Shown: positions 33,919 through 44,082, numbered from the stretch's first letter. The stretch is DNA of 64,000 nucleotides from Coccinella septempunctata (GCF_907165205.1 NC_058191.1:16060501-16124500); one strand, 5' to 3'. Program-made: numbers and translations. Notes: a model not told the origin generated them from the letters alone.

Positions 33919-34048
33919 GATCCTTTCGAACTGAAATTCAACATGTGCATCTCAATTCGAAAACTGTCTACATACACCAGTGGCGGGCGTGGTTGCCTGT
34001 CGCACTTGAGACTCGGAGGCTGAAAATGACATTGTTTGACCTTAACAC
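33919..34048. repeat. Block K, split from F by the B1/B2 pair
   Basis: The captured satellite dyad and block K end in TTTGACCTTAACAC, after which element B1 starts. The matching F half (CACTTTGGATTTCTTC) resumes at 39721, on the far side of B2. Confidence 0.65.
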
Positions 34049-34495
34049 ACATTCCGAGTCATTCGCTTGACAGGAGAAGACGTGCTACAGTGCTCCTAGT
34101 GCTATCAAAGAGAAAGCGGACGAGAAAGTCGAAGTGTCACAGTGCCGTAAAAGAGAAAGCGGAAGTGAAAGTGCCCACTAACCAAGCTACGGAATATTTG
34201 ATTCCGTCTGTGAAGTTGTGTAGGTTCTATATTTGTTATCGGAATTTTAATTCGTTAAAATTTTCAAAGTTGGTGTTCATCCTAAGTGTCCAGAGAATTT
34301 TTTTTATTTTCTCGTTGGTACTGCAGAAAACATCAGGTGAGCTTATTTTTCGTATCTCTTTTCTGATTTTTATCATAGCGTATAAAACATTCGGCTTTAT
34401 ACCATAGTTTTATATTAGACTATTTTAGTGAAGATTTCTGAATATTTTATTATTTTCAAATTATTTGATATTTTGAGATTTTTGATTATAAAACC

Positions 34496-35893
34496 ATGTC
34501 GGAAACCTCAGATAATGAGGGCTCCTACATGGAAGCGACCGATGCTGAAGAGTTCAGCGAAGGCGAACACGAGGAGCTTGTAAAGCTCAGAGAAGAAAAT
34601 GGGCAGTTGAAAGCTCAAATAGTCAAACTGACTGAAACTGTGTCACAGTTGGTCGGTGAGATGCGCCTCTTGAGGGAGGAAATGACCCGCAATAATATGA
34701 CGAAATCTCCCACTTACGCCGCAATCACAAAGCCGGTAGCGGGTTCCAAAAATAATTCCCTTAATGGAATTGTTTCACAACCCGAAACAAGGAAAAATGA
34801 TTCAACGCAGGTCGCGAAGGCCCCAAACGCGCCCCCAACTAAACGCGCGCGAAAAGAAAGCTCCTCTTCTGATGAGGAGAATGTCAAGAAGGCAACGGAA
34901 GTGCCTAAAAGAGATAAAATTCCACCCATCACGATGATGGGCACCTCAGATTGGGTAGAGATATCTAAAGCTCTCTACACAAAAAGGATAAATTACAACC
35001 GTGCAACTACAGTTAAAGACGGTATAAAAATCATGGCGTCAACCGTAGATGATTTTAGAAAAATCACTACATTCTTCGAGCAGCATGGTAAAGAATACTT
35101 TACCTACCAAATGGAGGAGGAGAAGAAGATATATGCCGTTATTAGGCATTTACCAATCGACGCTGATCTTGCGTTGATTAAGGACGACCTGATATTCCAG
35201 GGAATAACAGACGCTGAGGTGTCCAGAATGACATCGAACAAGACAAAGAAACAAATACCTCTCTACCTGGTTAAAACCCAAAAAAAGGAAATATTCGAAG
35301 TGAAGCGACTCTACAACCTCTGTATTGTGGTTGAGCATAAAAAGAGGCCTGAAAGTCCAAGCCACTGCTTTAGGTGCCAAAGGTACGGGCATGCACAAAA
35401 CAAATGCTCCTTCCCGTGGAGATGCGTGAAGTGCTCAGGAAGCCACAGCAGCAATGACTGCACACTCACCAGAAAAAGTGAAGAGAGAAATGCCACATGC
35501 GTCTTATGTGGAGAAGAGGGCCATCCAGCTAGCTACAAAGGATGTAGCGAGTTCAAGTTGGTGACCAGAAAGAAAAATTCCAGAAAATCAGTTGAACAGA
35601 AAAAGAAGGTAACAAAAACAACAACTTCTGAACAAAAAATTCAGGAAGTAGCGAAGATCCAACCTACAGAGCAGGAAAAGAAGAGGGAGACTCCAAAACC
35701 CGTCCAGAAAAAAGAAGGACAGAAAAAGCTTACAATGAAACAAGCTGTGAACAGTCAACAGGAGAAGAAAAAGATATCTGAATCAGCCGATGATTTAGAT
35801 ATCTTCACGGAAAAAATTTTCAACAAGATAATGTTGAAAATTGAGAGGGAAATGGAGAAAAAACTCCAAGCATTATTCAGTAAACTGAATTAA
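34496..35893 (+). CDS. Jockey ORF1 nucleic-acid-binding protein, copy B1
   Basis: This is a 465-residue ORF1. It has an acidic N-terminus (SDNEGSYMEATDAEEF), a coiled-coil-like segment at ~25-63 (LREENGQLKAQIVKLTE), and a basic Ser/Lys linker around 115-140. Three knuckles lie at 291-304 (CFRCQRYGHAQNKC), 310-322 (CVKCSGSHSSNDC) and 335-350 (CVLCGEEGHPASYKGC). The C-terminus is Lys/Gln-rich. It is open throughout and ends in the TAATG overlap with ORF2. It differs clearly from family A in the region between the linker and the knuckles, yet is the same protein type. Confidence 0.92.
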   Translation: MSETSDNEGSYMEATDAEEFSEGEHEELVKLREENGQLKAQIVKLTETVSQLVGEMRLLREEMTRNNMTKSPTYAAITKPVAGSKNNSLNGIVSQPETRKNDSTQVAKAPNAPPTKRARKESSSSDEENVKKATEVPKRDKIPPITMMGTSDWVEISKALYTKRINYNRATTVKDGIKIMASTVDDFRKITTFFEQHGKEYFTYQMEEEKKIYAVIRHLPIDADLALIKDDLIFQGITDAEVSRMTSNKTKKQIPLYLVKTQKKEIFEVKRLYNLCIVVEHKKRPESPSHCFRCQRYGHAQNKCSFPWRCVKCSGSHSSNDCTLTRKSEERNATCVLCGEEGHPASYKGCSEFKLVTRKKNSRKSVEQKKKVTKTTTSEQKIQEVAKIQPTEQEKKRETPKPVQKKEGQKKLTMKQAVNSQQEKKKISESADDLDIFTEKIFNKIMLKIEREMEKKLQALFSKLN

Positions 35894-36683
35894 TGGACCT
35901 TACGGATATTAGGAAGAAATCCCTCAAGATAATCTCGTGGAACATAAACGGGATCAACACTCGGAAAGCCGAGATAGAACAAATAATATCAGAAAGACAA
36001 CCTGATATTATAGCCCTACAGGAAACAAGAATAAACCGGAACAGAAGACTGAATTTCATGAATTATGAAACATATAGATGTGACAGAATTACAAACACCG
36101 GAGGAGGAGTAGCAATATTGGTGAGAACAGATCTGAAACACTACTTTAAAAGTAGATCCGACGAAACACAAGGAAAAACAGAAAAAGTGACGATTGTTGC
36201 CGAATTAAATCGGCAAAGAGTCGAAATAACCTCGTCGTATAAGCCACCACAAAACAATCTATTGGAAGAAGAGATAAACAACATGTTGGAAGGATCAAAC
36301 CCGAAAATCTCCATCGGAGATTTCAACTGTAAATCCCCATTATGGAATAGCATAACAGAGAATAGAAATGGCAAAAAACTCAAGGATTTCGCCGAAAAAC
36401 AAAATGCCATAGTTATTGGACCAGAGCTACCGACATATCTTGCTTTTGGAAGAGGAATACCAGATGTAATAGATATCGCGATATTGAAAAATATAACTCA
36501 AGAATTCTCGATTGAAACTTTGGAAGATGGAACCTCAAACCACAATCCCGTGGAATTGACAATTGGAGGAGAACCAAGAGAAGAACTGCTGGTAATGAGA
36601 GAATATACCAATTGGACTAAATACAGCCATTTAATACAATCGGAAATAACAGAAATTCCAACAATAAACACTCCAGACGATCT
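35893..36683 (+). pseudogene. Jockey ORF2, copy B1, endonuclease part only
   Basis: It starts at the TAATG overlap. The endonuclease motifs SWNIN, LQETR, IGDFNC and SNHNPV are present; SNH replaces the SDH of family A. The frame follows family B to codon ~264 (INTPDDL) and then reads into reversed B2 sequence, so RT is absent and the product would be non-functional. Confidence 0.9.
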
Positions 36684-38008
36684 GGCGATGTTGGCTTGTC
36701 TTTTTCAGCAGTCGCTGGTAATTCATCCATTTCTTCATCATTTTCTTCAACCAGTTCTTCCAAATCTTCATTATCGTCGTCTATCCTGTAATTTATTCTC
36801 GATTCTCGTTCGATCGAGTCCGCCAATGCATCTGCCTTATCAGTATTGGTATAAGCCATTCCCCTTTCTCCGTGTAGGGGTGGAATTTTAGTCTTTTCTC
36901 CTCGTAGGCTTTTTTGCATTCTCCATGCAGAATGATCGATTGTATTCAGTTCTTGAACCCTTTTGTTCCATCTGCTTGTTCTTAGATCTTTCAGGGCATT
37001 TTTCAGAACTTGGCTATGTCGGTTGAGGTTCCTTCTATTTAGATCATTTTTGTTCATCCTATATATTCTTCTGAGTCTTCGATTTTCTTGTATAAGATCT
37101 TTTCCTTCTTTAGGCGTATCGCCATGCGGATGACTTGGAGCTGGTCTCTTCACTCTTCTCGTGCTTTTTTCGTAAGCTTTCAATATAATCTCTTCCAGTT
37201 TATCAACCGCACATTCCAGATCGTCTGGAGTGTTTATTGTTGGAATTTCTGTTATTTCCGATTGTATTAAATGGCTGTATTTAGTCCAATTGGTATATTC
37301 TCTCATTACCAGCAGTTTTTCTCTTGGTTCTTCTCCAATTGTCAATTCCACGGGATTGTGGTTTGAGGTTCCATCTTCCAAAGTTTCAATCGAGAATTCT
37401 TGAGTTATATTTTTCAATATCGCGATATCTATTACATCTGGTATTCCTCTTCCAAAAGCAAGATATGTCGGTAGCTCTGGTCCAATAACTATGGCATTCT
37501 GTTTTTCGGCGAAATCCTTGAGTTTTTTGCCATTTCTATTCTCTGTTATGCTATTCCATAATGGGGATTTACAGTTGAAATCTCCGATGGAGATTTTCGG
37601 GTTTGATCCTTTCAACATGTTGTTTATCTCTTCTTCCAATAGATTGTTTTGTGGTGGCTTATACGACGAGTTTATTTCGACTCTTTGCCGATTTAATTCG
37701 GCAACAATCGTCACTTTTTCTGTTTTTCCTTGTGTTTCGTCGGATCTACTTTTAAAGTAGTGTTTCAGATCTGTTCTCACCAATATTGCTACTCCTCCTC
37801 CGGTGTTTGTAATTCTGTCACATCTATATGTTTCATAATTCATGAAATTCAGTCTTCTATTCCGGTTCATTCTTGTTTCCTGTAGGGCTATAATATCAGG
37901 TTGTCTTTCTGATATTATTTGTTCTATCTCGGCTTTCCGAGTGTTGATCCCGTTTATGTTCCACGAGATTATCTTGAGGGATTTCTTCCTAATATCCGTA
38001 AGGTCCAT
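36684..38008 (-). pseudogene. Jockey ORF2, copy B2, truncated before RT
   Basis: Reading left from 38008 this contains the endonuclease and the linker to about codon 440 (ELPATAE, then KDKPTSP). It ends at the junction with B1. SWNIN, LQETR, IGDFNC and SNHNPV are intact, and no RT motifs remain. Confidence 0.9.
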
Positions 38009-39405
38009 TAATTCAGTTTACTGAATAATGCTTGGAGTTTTTTCTCCATTTCCCTCTCAATTTTCAACATTATCTTGTTGAAAATTTTTTCCGTGAAGAT
38101 ATCTAAATCATCGGCTGATTCAGATATCTTTTTCTTCTCCTGTTGACTGTTCACAGCTTGTTTCATTGTAAGCTTTTTCTGTCCTTCTTTTTTCTGGACG
38201 GGTTTTGGAGTCTCCCTCTTCTTTTCCTGCTCTGTAGGTTGGATCTTCGCTACTTCCTGAATTTTTTGTTCAGAAGTTGTTGTTTTTGTTACCTTCTTTT
38301 TCTGTTCAACTGATTTTCTGGAATTTTTCTTTCTGGTCACCAACTTGAACTCGCTACATCCTTTGTAGCTAGCTGGATGGCCCTCTTCTCCACATAAGAC
38401 GCATGTGGCATTTCTCTCTTCACTTTTTCTGGTGAGTGTGCAGTCATTGCTGCTGTGGCTTCCTGAGCACTTCACGCATCTCCACGGGAAGGAGCATTTG
38501 TTTTGTGCATGCCCGTACCTTTGGCACCTAAAGCACTGGCTTGGACTTTCAGGCCTCTTTTCATGCTCAACCACAATACAGAGGTTGTAGAGTCGCTTCA
38601 CTTCGAATATTTCCTTTTTTTGGGTTTTAACCAGGTAGAGAGGTATTTGTTTCTTTGTCTTGTTCGATGTCATTCTGGACACCTCAGCGTCTGTTATTCC
38701 CTGGAATATCAGGTCGTCCTTAATCAACGCAAGATCAGCGTCGATTGGTAAATGCCTAATAACGGCATATATCTTCTTCTCCTCCTCCATTTGGTAGGTA
38801 AAAAATTCTTTACCATGCTGCTCGAAGAATGTAGTGATTTTTCTAAAATCATCTACGGTTGACGCCATGATTTTTATACCGTCTTTAACTGTAGTTGCAC
38901 GGTTGTAATTTATCCTTTTTGTGTAGAGAGCTTTAGATATCTCTACCCAATCTGAGGTGCCCATCATCGTGATGGGTGGAATTTTATCTCTTTTAGGCAC
39001 TTCCGTTGCCTTCTTGACAGTCTCCTCATCAGAAGAGGAGCTTTCTTTTCGCGCGCGTTTAGTTGGGGGCGCGTTTGGGGCCTTCGCGACCTGCGTTGAA
39101 TCATTTTTCCTTGTTTCGGGTTGTGAAACAATTCCATTAAGGGAATTATTTTTGGAACCCGCTACCGGCTTTGTGATTGCGGCGTAAGTGGGAGATTTCG
39201 TCATATTATTGCGGGTCATTTCCTCCCTCAAGAGGCGCATCTCAATGACCAACTGTGACACAGTTTCAGTCAGTTTCACTATTTGAGCTTTCAACTGCCC
39301 ATTTTCTTCTCTGAGCTTTACAAGCTCCTCGTGTTCGCCTTCGCTGAACTCTTCAGCATCGGTCACGTCCATGTAGGAGCCCTCATTATCTGAGGTTTCC
39401 GACAT
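38008..39405 (-). CDS. Jockey ORF1 nucleic-acid-binding protein, copy B2
   Basis: This is a 465-residue ORF1 on the minus strand, open throughout and nearly identical to B1, with the same three zinc knuckles and coiled-coil-like segment. The TAATG overlap with ORF2 is kept at 38008. Element B2 as a whole is truncated, so this is an orphan ORF whose expression would depend on the partial 5' UTR. Confidence 0.9.
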   Translation of the reverse strand: MSETSDNEGSYMDVTDAEEFSEGEHEELVKLREENGQLKAQIVKLTETVSQLVIEMRLLREEMTRNNMTKSPTYAAITKPVAGSKNNSLNGIVSQPETRKNDSTQVAKAPNAPPTKRARKESSSSDEETVKKATEVPKRDKIPPITMMGTSDWVEISKALYTKRINYNRATTVKDGIKIMASTVDDFRKITTFFEQHGKEFFTYQMEEEKKIYAVIRHLPIDADLALIKDDLIFQGITDAEVSRMTSNKTKKQIPLYLVKTQKKEIFEVKRLYNLCIVVEHEKRPESPSQCFRCQRYGHAQNKCSFPWRCVKCSGSHSSNDCTLTRKSEERNATCVLCGEEGHPASYKGCSEFKLVTRKKNSRKSVEQKKKVTKTTTSEQKIQEVAKIQPTEQEKKRETPKPVQKKEGQKKLTMKQAVNSQQEKKKISESADDLDIFTEKIFNKIMLKIEREMEKKLQALFSKLN

Positions 39406-39719
39406 GGTTTTATAATCAAAAATCTCAAAATATCAAATAATTTGAAAATAATAAAATATTCAGGAATCTTCACTAAAATAGTCTAATATAAAACTATGGT
39501 ATAAAGCCGAATGTTTTATACGCTATGATAAAAATCAGAAAAGAGATACGAAAAATAAGCTCACCTGATGTTTTCTGCAGTACCAACGAGAAAATAAAAA
39601 AAATTCTCTGGACACTTAGGATGAACACCAACTTTGAAAATTTTAACGAATTAAAATTCCGATAACAAATATAGAACCTACACAACTTCACAGACGGAAT
39701 CAAATATGGACTAATATGG

Positions 39720-40045
39720 ACACTTTGGATTTCTTCAAATAGTGGGACTGATATTAGCCAAGTTGACGGAAATTTTACCGGCGAATGGTTGGTAAATTAT
39801 TGCTAAGGACTTGAAATTGAAAATTTCCTGCGCAATCTCGGGGATTTTAAAGTTTTTTATTTGTACCAATTATTGGGTTCATCATTGCATCGTATTTCGG
39901 ACGAATGCGATATGGAAAATAGGCCGATATGTCATTTTTGACGGACCGAAACGATTCTTCCCAGACTTGCCGAAGTCGCTCTTGTCAAGGTTCATGGATA
40001 TTCTTGTCATAAGTTATTATTCCGAGAGTTGAGTCTCCTTGATCG
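39720..40045 (+). repeat. Blocks F and E of unit U (copy 3)
   Basis: F resumes at CACTTTGGATTTCTTC to the right of B2 and continues into block E. The E frame of 73 codons is again open from a TTG. A short deletion follows E compared with the other copies (AATTCATGATAAATAGAAC is missing). Confidence 0.65.
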
Positions 40046-40074
40046 AACTTATTATTTTATTCATTGACCATCAA

Positions 40075-40515
40075 AATTCGATCCAAATCTCGAAACTCTA
40101 CACAATTTTTGAACTGAGATATACGTATTGAGTTTCATTCAGTTCGATAATTCAGATAGGAATTAAGATTTCTTTGGTCAATTCGGCAAAGTGTGATATG
40201 AATTCCTCAAAAACCGTTTGATCATTTCGACCCAAATCTTCAAACTTCACATAGTGTGATATCAATTTCCCATAAACTATTGGATCGATTCGAGCCAAAT
40301 TTTGAAACTGTACATAGTGTTCGAATTGAGTTGCATATTGAGATGCAGTTTCAAGATTTGGTTCGAATTGATCCAATAGTTCCTTAGGAATTGAAATGAT
40401 ATTTTGACGAATCGACTACTACTCCGGTTAGCGCATGCACCATTTCGGTTGGTGCAATAAAAGATATTTTTCGGAACGATATCATTTTATTAATCGGTAA
40501 TTTTTTTTTCGGTAA
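40075..40515. repeat. Diverged satellite, inversion point and block D
   Basis: Two diverged forward monomers, one with an internal deletion, lead to the inversion near 40335 (GAATTGAGTTGCATATTGAG), here shortened. Reversed satellite and block D follow, as in other units. Confidence 0.65.
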
Positions 40516-40517
40516 TT

Positions 40518-40845
40518 CTAATCCATTTTCACCTTCTTCTTCGGTGGGGGCGGCACCGATGTTGGCGGCGACGGTTCTGACGGTGTTGGCGGTACGGTGG
40601 GCCTCAGTAGGAGGTCCGGCAGTATGGCTTCTGTCCTGCTCCCTGGAGTTGCGGTCGGTCCTGAGGCAGTTCTGGCGGTCCCTGGTCCCCTATCTCTAAC
40701 GCAACACACCCTGGAAAGGACCCCCACACGGCCGCACCTGGAACAGAACTTCGTCCTTTCCCCTCGGCAGTCCTCCCTGTGGTGGCCTTCATTGCCACAC
40801 CGCCAGCAACTGTGGGGGCCTAACCCCAGGTAGACCTGAAGTCCA
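40518..40845 (-). pseudogene. gag zinc-knuckle fragment, copy g6
   Basis: The minus strand reads both knuckles and a proline-rich tail ending PPPPKKKVKMD, a slightly longer end than most copies and like g7. It is cut on its upstream side by the family-B ORF2 fragment B4, with no block K between. Confidence 0.65.
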
Positions 40846-40854
40846 CAGTACCCC

Positions 40855-42160
40855 GCGATAAAACAACGAAGGTTATGTTAGAGAAATTACCTAGAAAAGG
40901 TATAGCCGCTCTAACAAATATCACGAATGGAATCATTGGGACAGAACACTACCCAGAAAAATGGAAAAAAGCGGAAGTCATAGTATTCAATAAAACATTT
41001 AAAGAGAAGAAGTTCCCACAAAACTACAGACCGATAAGTCTACTGTCGGCGTTAGGAAAAGTAGTAGAAAGGATTATCGCCATGAGGCTAAATGAGGAAT
41101 TCGAAAATCTGAAACTGATACCGCCAGTACAGTTCGGATTCAGAAGAGAGCATTCAACAGAGCAACAATTATTAAGGCTCACAGAGTACATTACAGAGGG
41201 ATTCCAAAATAAACAAGCCACAGGTCTTGTTCTACTAGACGTCGCCAGAGCTTTTGACAGAGTATGGCATGAAGGATTAATATTTAAGATGAGAAGTGCA
41301 GGATATTCAATCAAAATATGCAAGTTGATCCGGAATTATCACAAAAATAGAAGATTTTACGTGAAAGTGGAAGGAGAATGCTCCACAACAAGAGATTTAG
41401 AGGCTGGTGTACCCCAAGGGTCAGTGCTTGGGCCATACATTCACGATATTCCGAAGAATGCAAGAACCATGCTAACGTTATATGCTGACGACACAGGCAT
41501 AGCGACTCGACACCGAAACCCAGAAATGATAGAACGAGTTCTACAAGAAACGATTGACGAAACAAATGACTGGTGCATAAAGTGGAAAATCAAGCTCAAT
41601 GGAAAAAAGAGCCAAGCAATATTATTACAGAAGTGGAGACTGCGACCCACAACGAATCTAGAAGTTGACGGCGAAGAAATCGACTGGAAAAATGAAGCCA
41701 AATATTTAGGACTAACGCTTGACAAAGGACTTACTTGGAAGAGTCATATCAAACAAGCAATCGACAAAACGAAACCAGCGTTGTATAGACTCTACCCTTT
41801 AATAGGAAGAAGAAGCCACATGTCGAAAGAGACAAAATTGAAGATAATTAAAGCCGTTCCTAGGCCTCAACTGACTTATGGATCAGCTGCCTGGGGCTTC
41901 GCGGCAAAGAGCCACATCAAAAGAATTCAGGCCACTGAAAACAAGCTGCTACGATGTGCAATAGATGCACCTTGGTTTGTCAGAAATGGACAGATATATA
42001 GGGACCTAAAGTGGGAAACCATAACGGAATTCATGAACAGAAAAGCAGAGAAATGATTCGAAACATCGAAACACCATCCGAATCAAGAACTCAGGAGACT
42101 AGTGGACTACGTCCCAGAGGAAGACAAGAGGAGAATGCGAATTTACCGAAGGAGACCAAG
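40855..42160 (+). pseudogene. Family-B Jockey ORF2 fragment B4 (RT and C-terminal part)
   Basis: The fragment runs from the end of the linker through RT (YRPISLLSALGK, FGFRREHST, AFDRVW, YADDTG) to the C-terminal LTYGSAAWGFAAK region. A 15-bp deletion removes five residues after SVLGP. A TGA near 42054 replaces the TTA found in B7 (AEK stop instead of AEKLF). Both lesions are shared with B6 (55418-56325), so the two derive from one broken ancestor. It has no endonuclease, ORF1 or 3' tail. Confidence 0.88.
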
Positions 42161-42372
42161 AATTGATCAAACGGTTTTTGAGAAATTTATATTCAAAAAA
42201 AATTACCTATTAATAAAATCATACCGTTCCGAAAAATATCTTTTAATGCACCAACCGAAATGGTGGATGCGCTAACCGGAATTTCAATGTTTCCACCGTC
42301 AAAGTACCGTTAAATAGATCACGATACCAGAAAATAATTCCGAGTTCAATAAACCCGCAACTTTGGTTTGTC
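42161..42372 (-). repeat. Blocks D and G in reverse orientation
   Basis: A satellite-derived stretch (TTGATCAAACGG) joins B4 to reversed block D and then reversed block G (ends in AACCCGCAACTTTGGTTTG). The arrangement is the reverse complement of 54990-55230, including shared variants such as GTGCATTAAAAG. With the copy at 43505-43685 it forms an inverted repeat around fragment B5. Confidence 0.7.
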
Positions 42373-42548
42373 TCAATTTTGTCTCTTTCGACATGTGGCT
42401 CTTCTTCCTATTAAAGGGTATAGTCTATACATCGCTGCTTTCGTTTTTACGATTGCTTGTTTGATATGACTTTTCCAAGTAAGTCCTTTGTCGAGCGTTA
42501 GTCCTGAATATTTGGCTTCATTTTTCCAGTCGATTTCTTCGCCATCAA
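42373..42548 (-). pseudogene. Family-B Jockey ORF2 fragment B5, C-terminal piece
   Basis: About 175 bp in reverse match the ORF2 region encoding NEAKYL, LDKGLTW and the following IDKTK segment. It is separated from the rest of the fragment by the 42549-42728 spacer. Confidence 0.8.
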
Positions 42549-42728
42549 GTTATATTACTTTTTTGATCTTTACCGACACCCAACGGATAACATAAAATTT
42601 GCTATATAGCAAGAAAAATGTTGTATAACATTGTGTTATATAACTTTTTCACTTGAATTTCTCTAACAAGTTATATAACTTTGCTATATAGGTATCCTGT
42701 TTTGTTACATAGTCTGGACCCGGCTTGA
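42549..42728. other. AT-rich spacer with short perfect palindromes, inside B5
   Basis: These 180 bp replace the RT core (from after CSTTRD to the DGEEIDW region) of fragment B5 and match nothing else in the window. They contain perfect palindromes TGCTATATAGCA and AAGTTATATAACTT and a second GTTATATAAC. The stretch could be a small inserted element or filler. No gene is seen. Confidence 0.5.
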
Positions 42729-43440
42729 ATCTCTTGTTGTGGAGCATTCTCCTTCCACTTTCACGTAAAATCTTCTATTTTGGGGATAATTCCGGATCAA
42801 CTTGCATATTTTGATCGAATATCCAGCACTTCTCATCTTAAATATTAATCCTTCTCTGTCGAGAGCTCTGGCGACGTCAAGTAAAACAAGACCTGTGGCT
42901 TGTTTATTTTGGAATCCCTCTGTAATGTACTCTGTGAGCCTTAATAATTGTTGCTCTGTTGAATGCTCTCTTCTGAATCCGAACAGTTCTGGCGGTATCG
43001 GTTTCCTCATTTAGCCTCGTGGCGATAATCCTTTCTACTACTTTTCCTAACGCCGACAGTAGACTTATCGGTCTGTAGATTTGTGGGAACTTATTCTCAT
43101 TAAATGGTTTATTGAATACTTTGACTTCCGCTGTTTTCCATTTTTCTGGGTAGTGTTCTGTCCTCATGATTCCATTCGTGATATTTGTTAGAGCGGCTAT
43201 ACATTTTCTAGGTAATTCCTTTAACATAACATTCGTTGTTTTATCGCTTCCGGGAGCTTTCCTCTTCTTCAAACTTCTAATTATCTCCCTGATTTCATTT
43301 GACGATCTTGGCTTGTCTATTTCAGCAGCCGCTGGTAATTCATCATTTTCTTCCAAATCTTCATTATCGCCGTCTATCCTGTAATTTATTCTCGATTCTC
43401 TTTCGATCGAGTCCGCCAATGCATCTGCCTTATCAGTATT
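42729..43440 (-). pseudogene. Family-B Jockey ORF2 fragment B5, linker and RT N-terminal part
   Basis: Reading left from 43440 it encodes DSIERESRINYR, RKAPGSDK, YRPISLLSALGK, a small frame break after NEET, then GFRREHST and the region up to ECSTTRD. The YADD box is missing. The sequence RALDREGL for the usual RAFDRVWHEGL shows a further in-frame loss. Confidence 0.82.
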
Positions 43441-43442
43441 AG

Positions 43443-43686
43443 TCTTCTTCTAACCCTCCTGGGTTTATCGGTGTAGGAGTATTTGCGGTGGCAGCCTGTG
43501 AACAAACCAAAGTTGCGGGTTTATTGAACTCGGAATTATTTTCTTGTATTGTGATCTATTTGACGGTACTTTGACGGTGGAAACATTGAAATTCCGGTTA
43601 GCGCATCCACCATTTAGGTTGGTGCAATAAAAGATATTTTTCGGAACGGTATCATTTTATTAATCGGTAATTTTTTTTCGGTAATT
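43443..43686 (+). repeat. Blocks G and D
   Basis: Block G starts TTCTTCTAACCCTCCTGGG and passes through GGTGGCAGCCTGTGAAC and AACCAAAGTTGCGGG into block D, replacing the reversed satellite that usually precedes D. It leads straight into the longest gag fragment. Block G may therefore be authentic flanking sequence of the gag-bearing ancestor. Confidence 0.6.
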
Positions 43687-44082
43687 CTAATCCATTTTCA
43701 CCTTCTTCTTCGGTGGGGGCGGTAACGGTGTGGGCGGCGACGGTTCTGACGGTTTTAGCGGTACGGCGGGCCTCAGTCGGAGGTCCGGCAGTATGGCCTC
43801 TGTCCTGTTCCCTGGAGTTGCGGTCGGCCCTGAGGCAGTTCTGGCGGTCCCTGGTCCCCTATCTCTAACGCAACACACCCTGGAAAGGACCTCCACACGG
43901 CCGCACCTGGAACAGAACTTCGTCCTTGCCCCTCGGTAGTCCTTCCTGCGGTGGCCTTCATTGCCACACCGCCAGCAACTGTGGGGGCCTAACCCCAGGT
44001 AGACATGAAGTCCACAGGTTCCCACGGTCCTGGTGGCTGGCGGTTCCGTGTTGGTCCCGGCCTCTCTCCTTCTATCTGGCAC
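43687..44082 (-). pseudogene. gag zinc-knuckle fragment, copy g7 (longest)
   Basis: A minus-strand frame of 131 codons extends about 25 residues upstream of the point where the other copies switch to satellite (residues RREAGTNTEPPATR). The first knuckle has tyrosine for its last cysteine (CWRCGNEGHRRKDY). The second has V for H (CSRCGRVEVLSRVC), and the tail is PPPPKKKVKMD. This copy best represents the ancestral retroviral-like gag before satellite capture. No LTR, protease or pol is seen nearby. Confidence 0.65.

Larger units (their letters stand above)
34049..36683 (+). mobile_element. Jockey-clade element B1 (family B), 3' part missing
   Basis: It starts with ATTCCGAGTCATTCGCTTGA, the shared 5' end, then has a 5' UTR of about 450 bp, intact ORF1, and ORF2 only to codon ~264. 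At 36683 the sequence switches to a family-B copy on the opposite strand (B2). No 3' UTR or tail is present. Confidence 0.9.
34049..39707. repeat. Large inverted repeat formed by B1 and B2, tail to tail
   Basis: Arms of ~2.5 kb, nearly identical, lie in opposite orientation with both 5' ends outward and the junction at 36683/36684. B2 reaches ~530 bp further into ORF2 than B1, so the palindrome is asymmetric. The pair sits in one split K/F junction with only a few repeated bases (ACAC) at its edges. Confidence 0.85.
36684..39707 (-). mobile_element. Jockey-clade element B2 (family B), truncated at both ends
   Basis: This copy lacks the first ~155 bp of the 5' UTR (it ends at CGGAATCAAATAT, 39707) and everything after ORF2 codon ~440. 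It differs from B1 at scattered positions (for example YMDVTD against YMEATD, and VIEMRL against VGEMRL), so it is not a simple copy of the same read. A 12-bp filler (GGACTAATATGG) separates it from block F. Confidence 0.88.

Noticed and set aside
34049..39707. Sequencing palindrome artefact (missed adapter) as an explanation for B1/B2
   Set aside because: A missed-adapter read would be symmetric at the centre and identical apart from errors. Here the arms have different lengths, different outer ends and consistent coding differences. Long-read confirmation is still needed.
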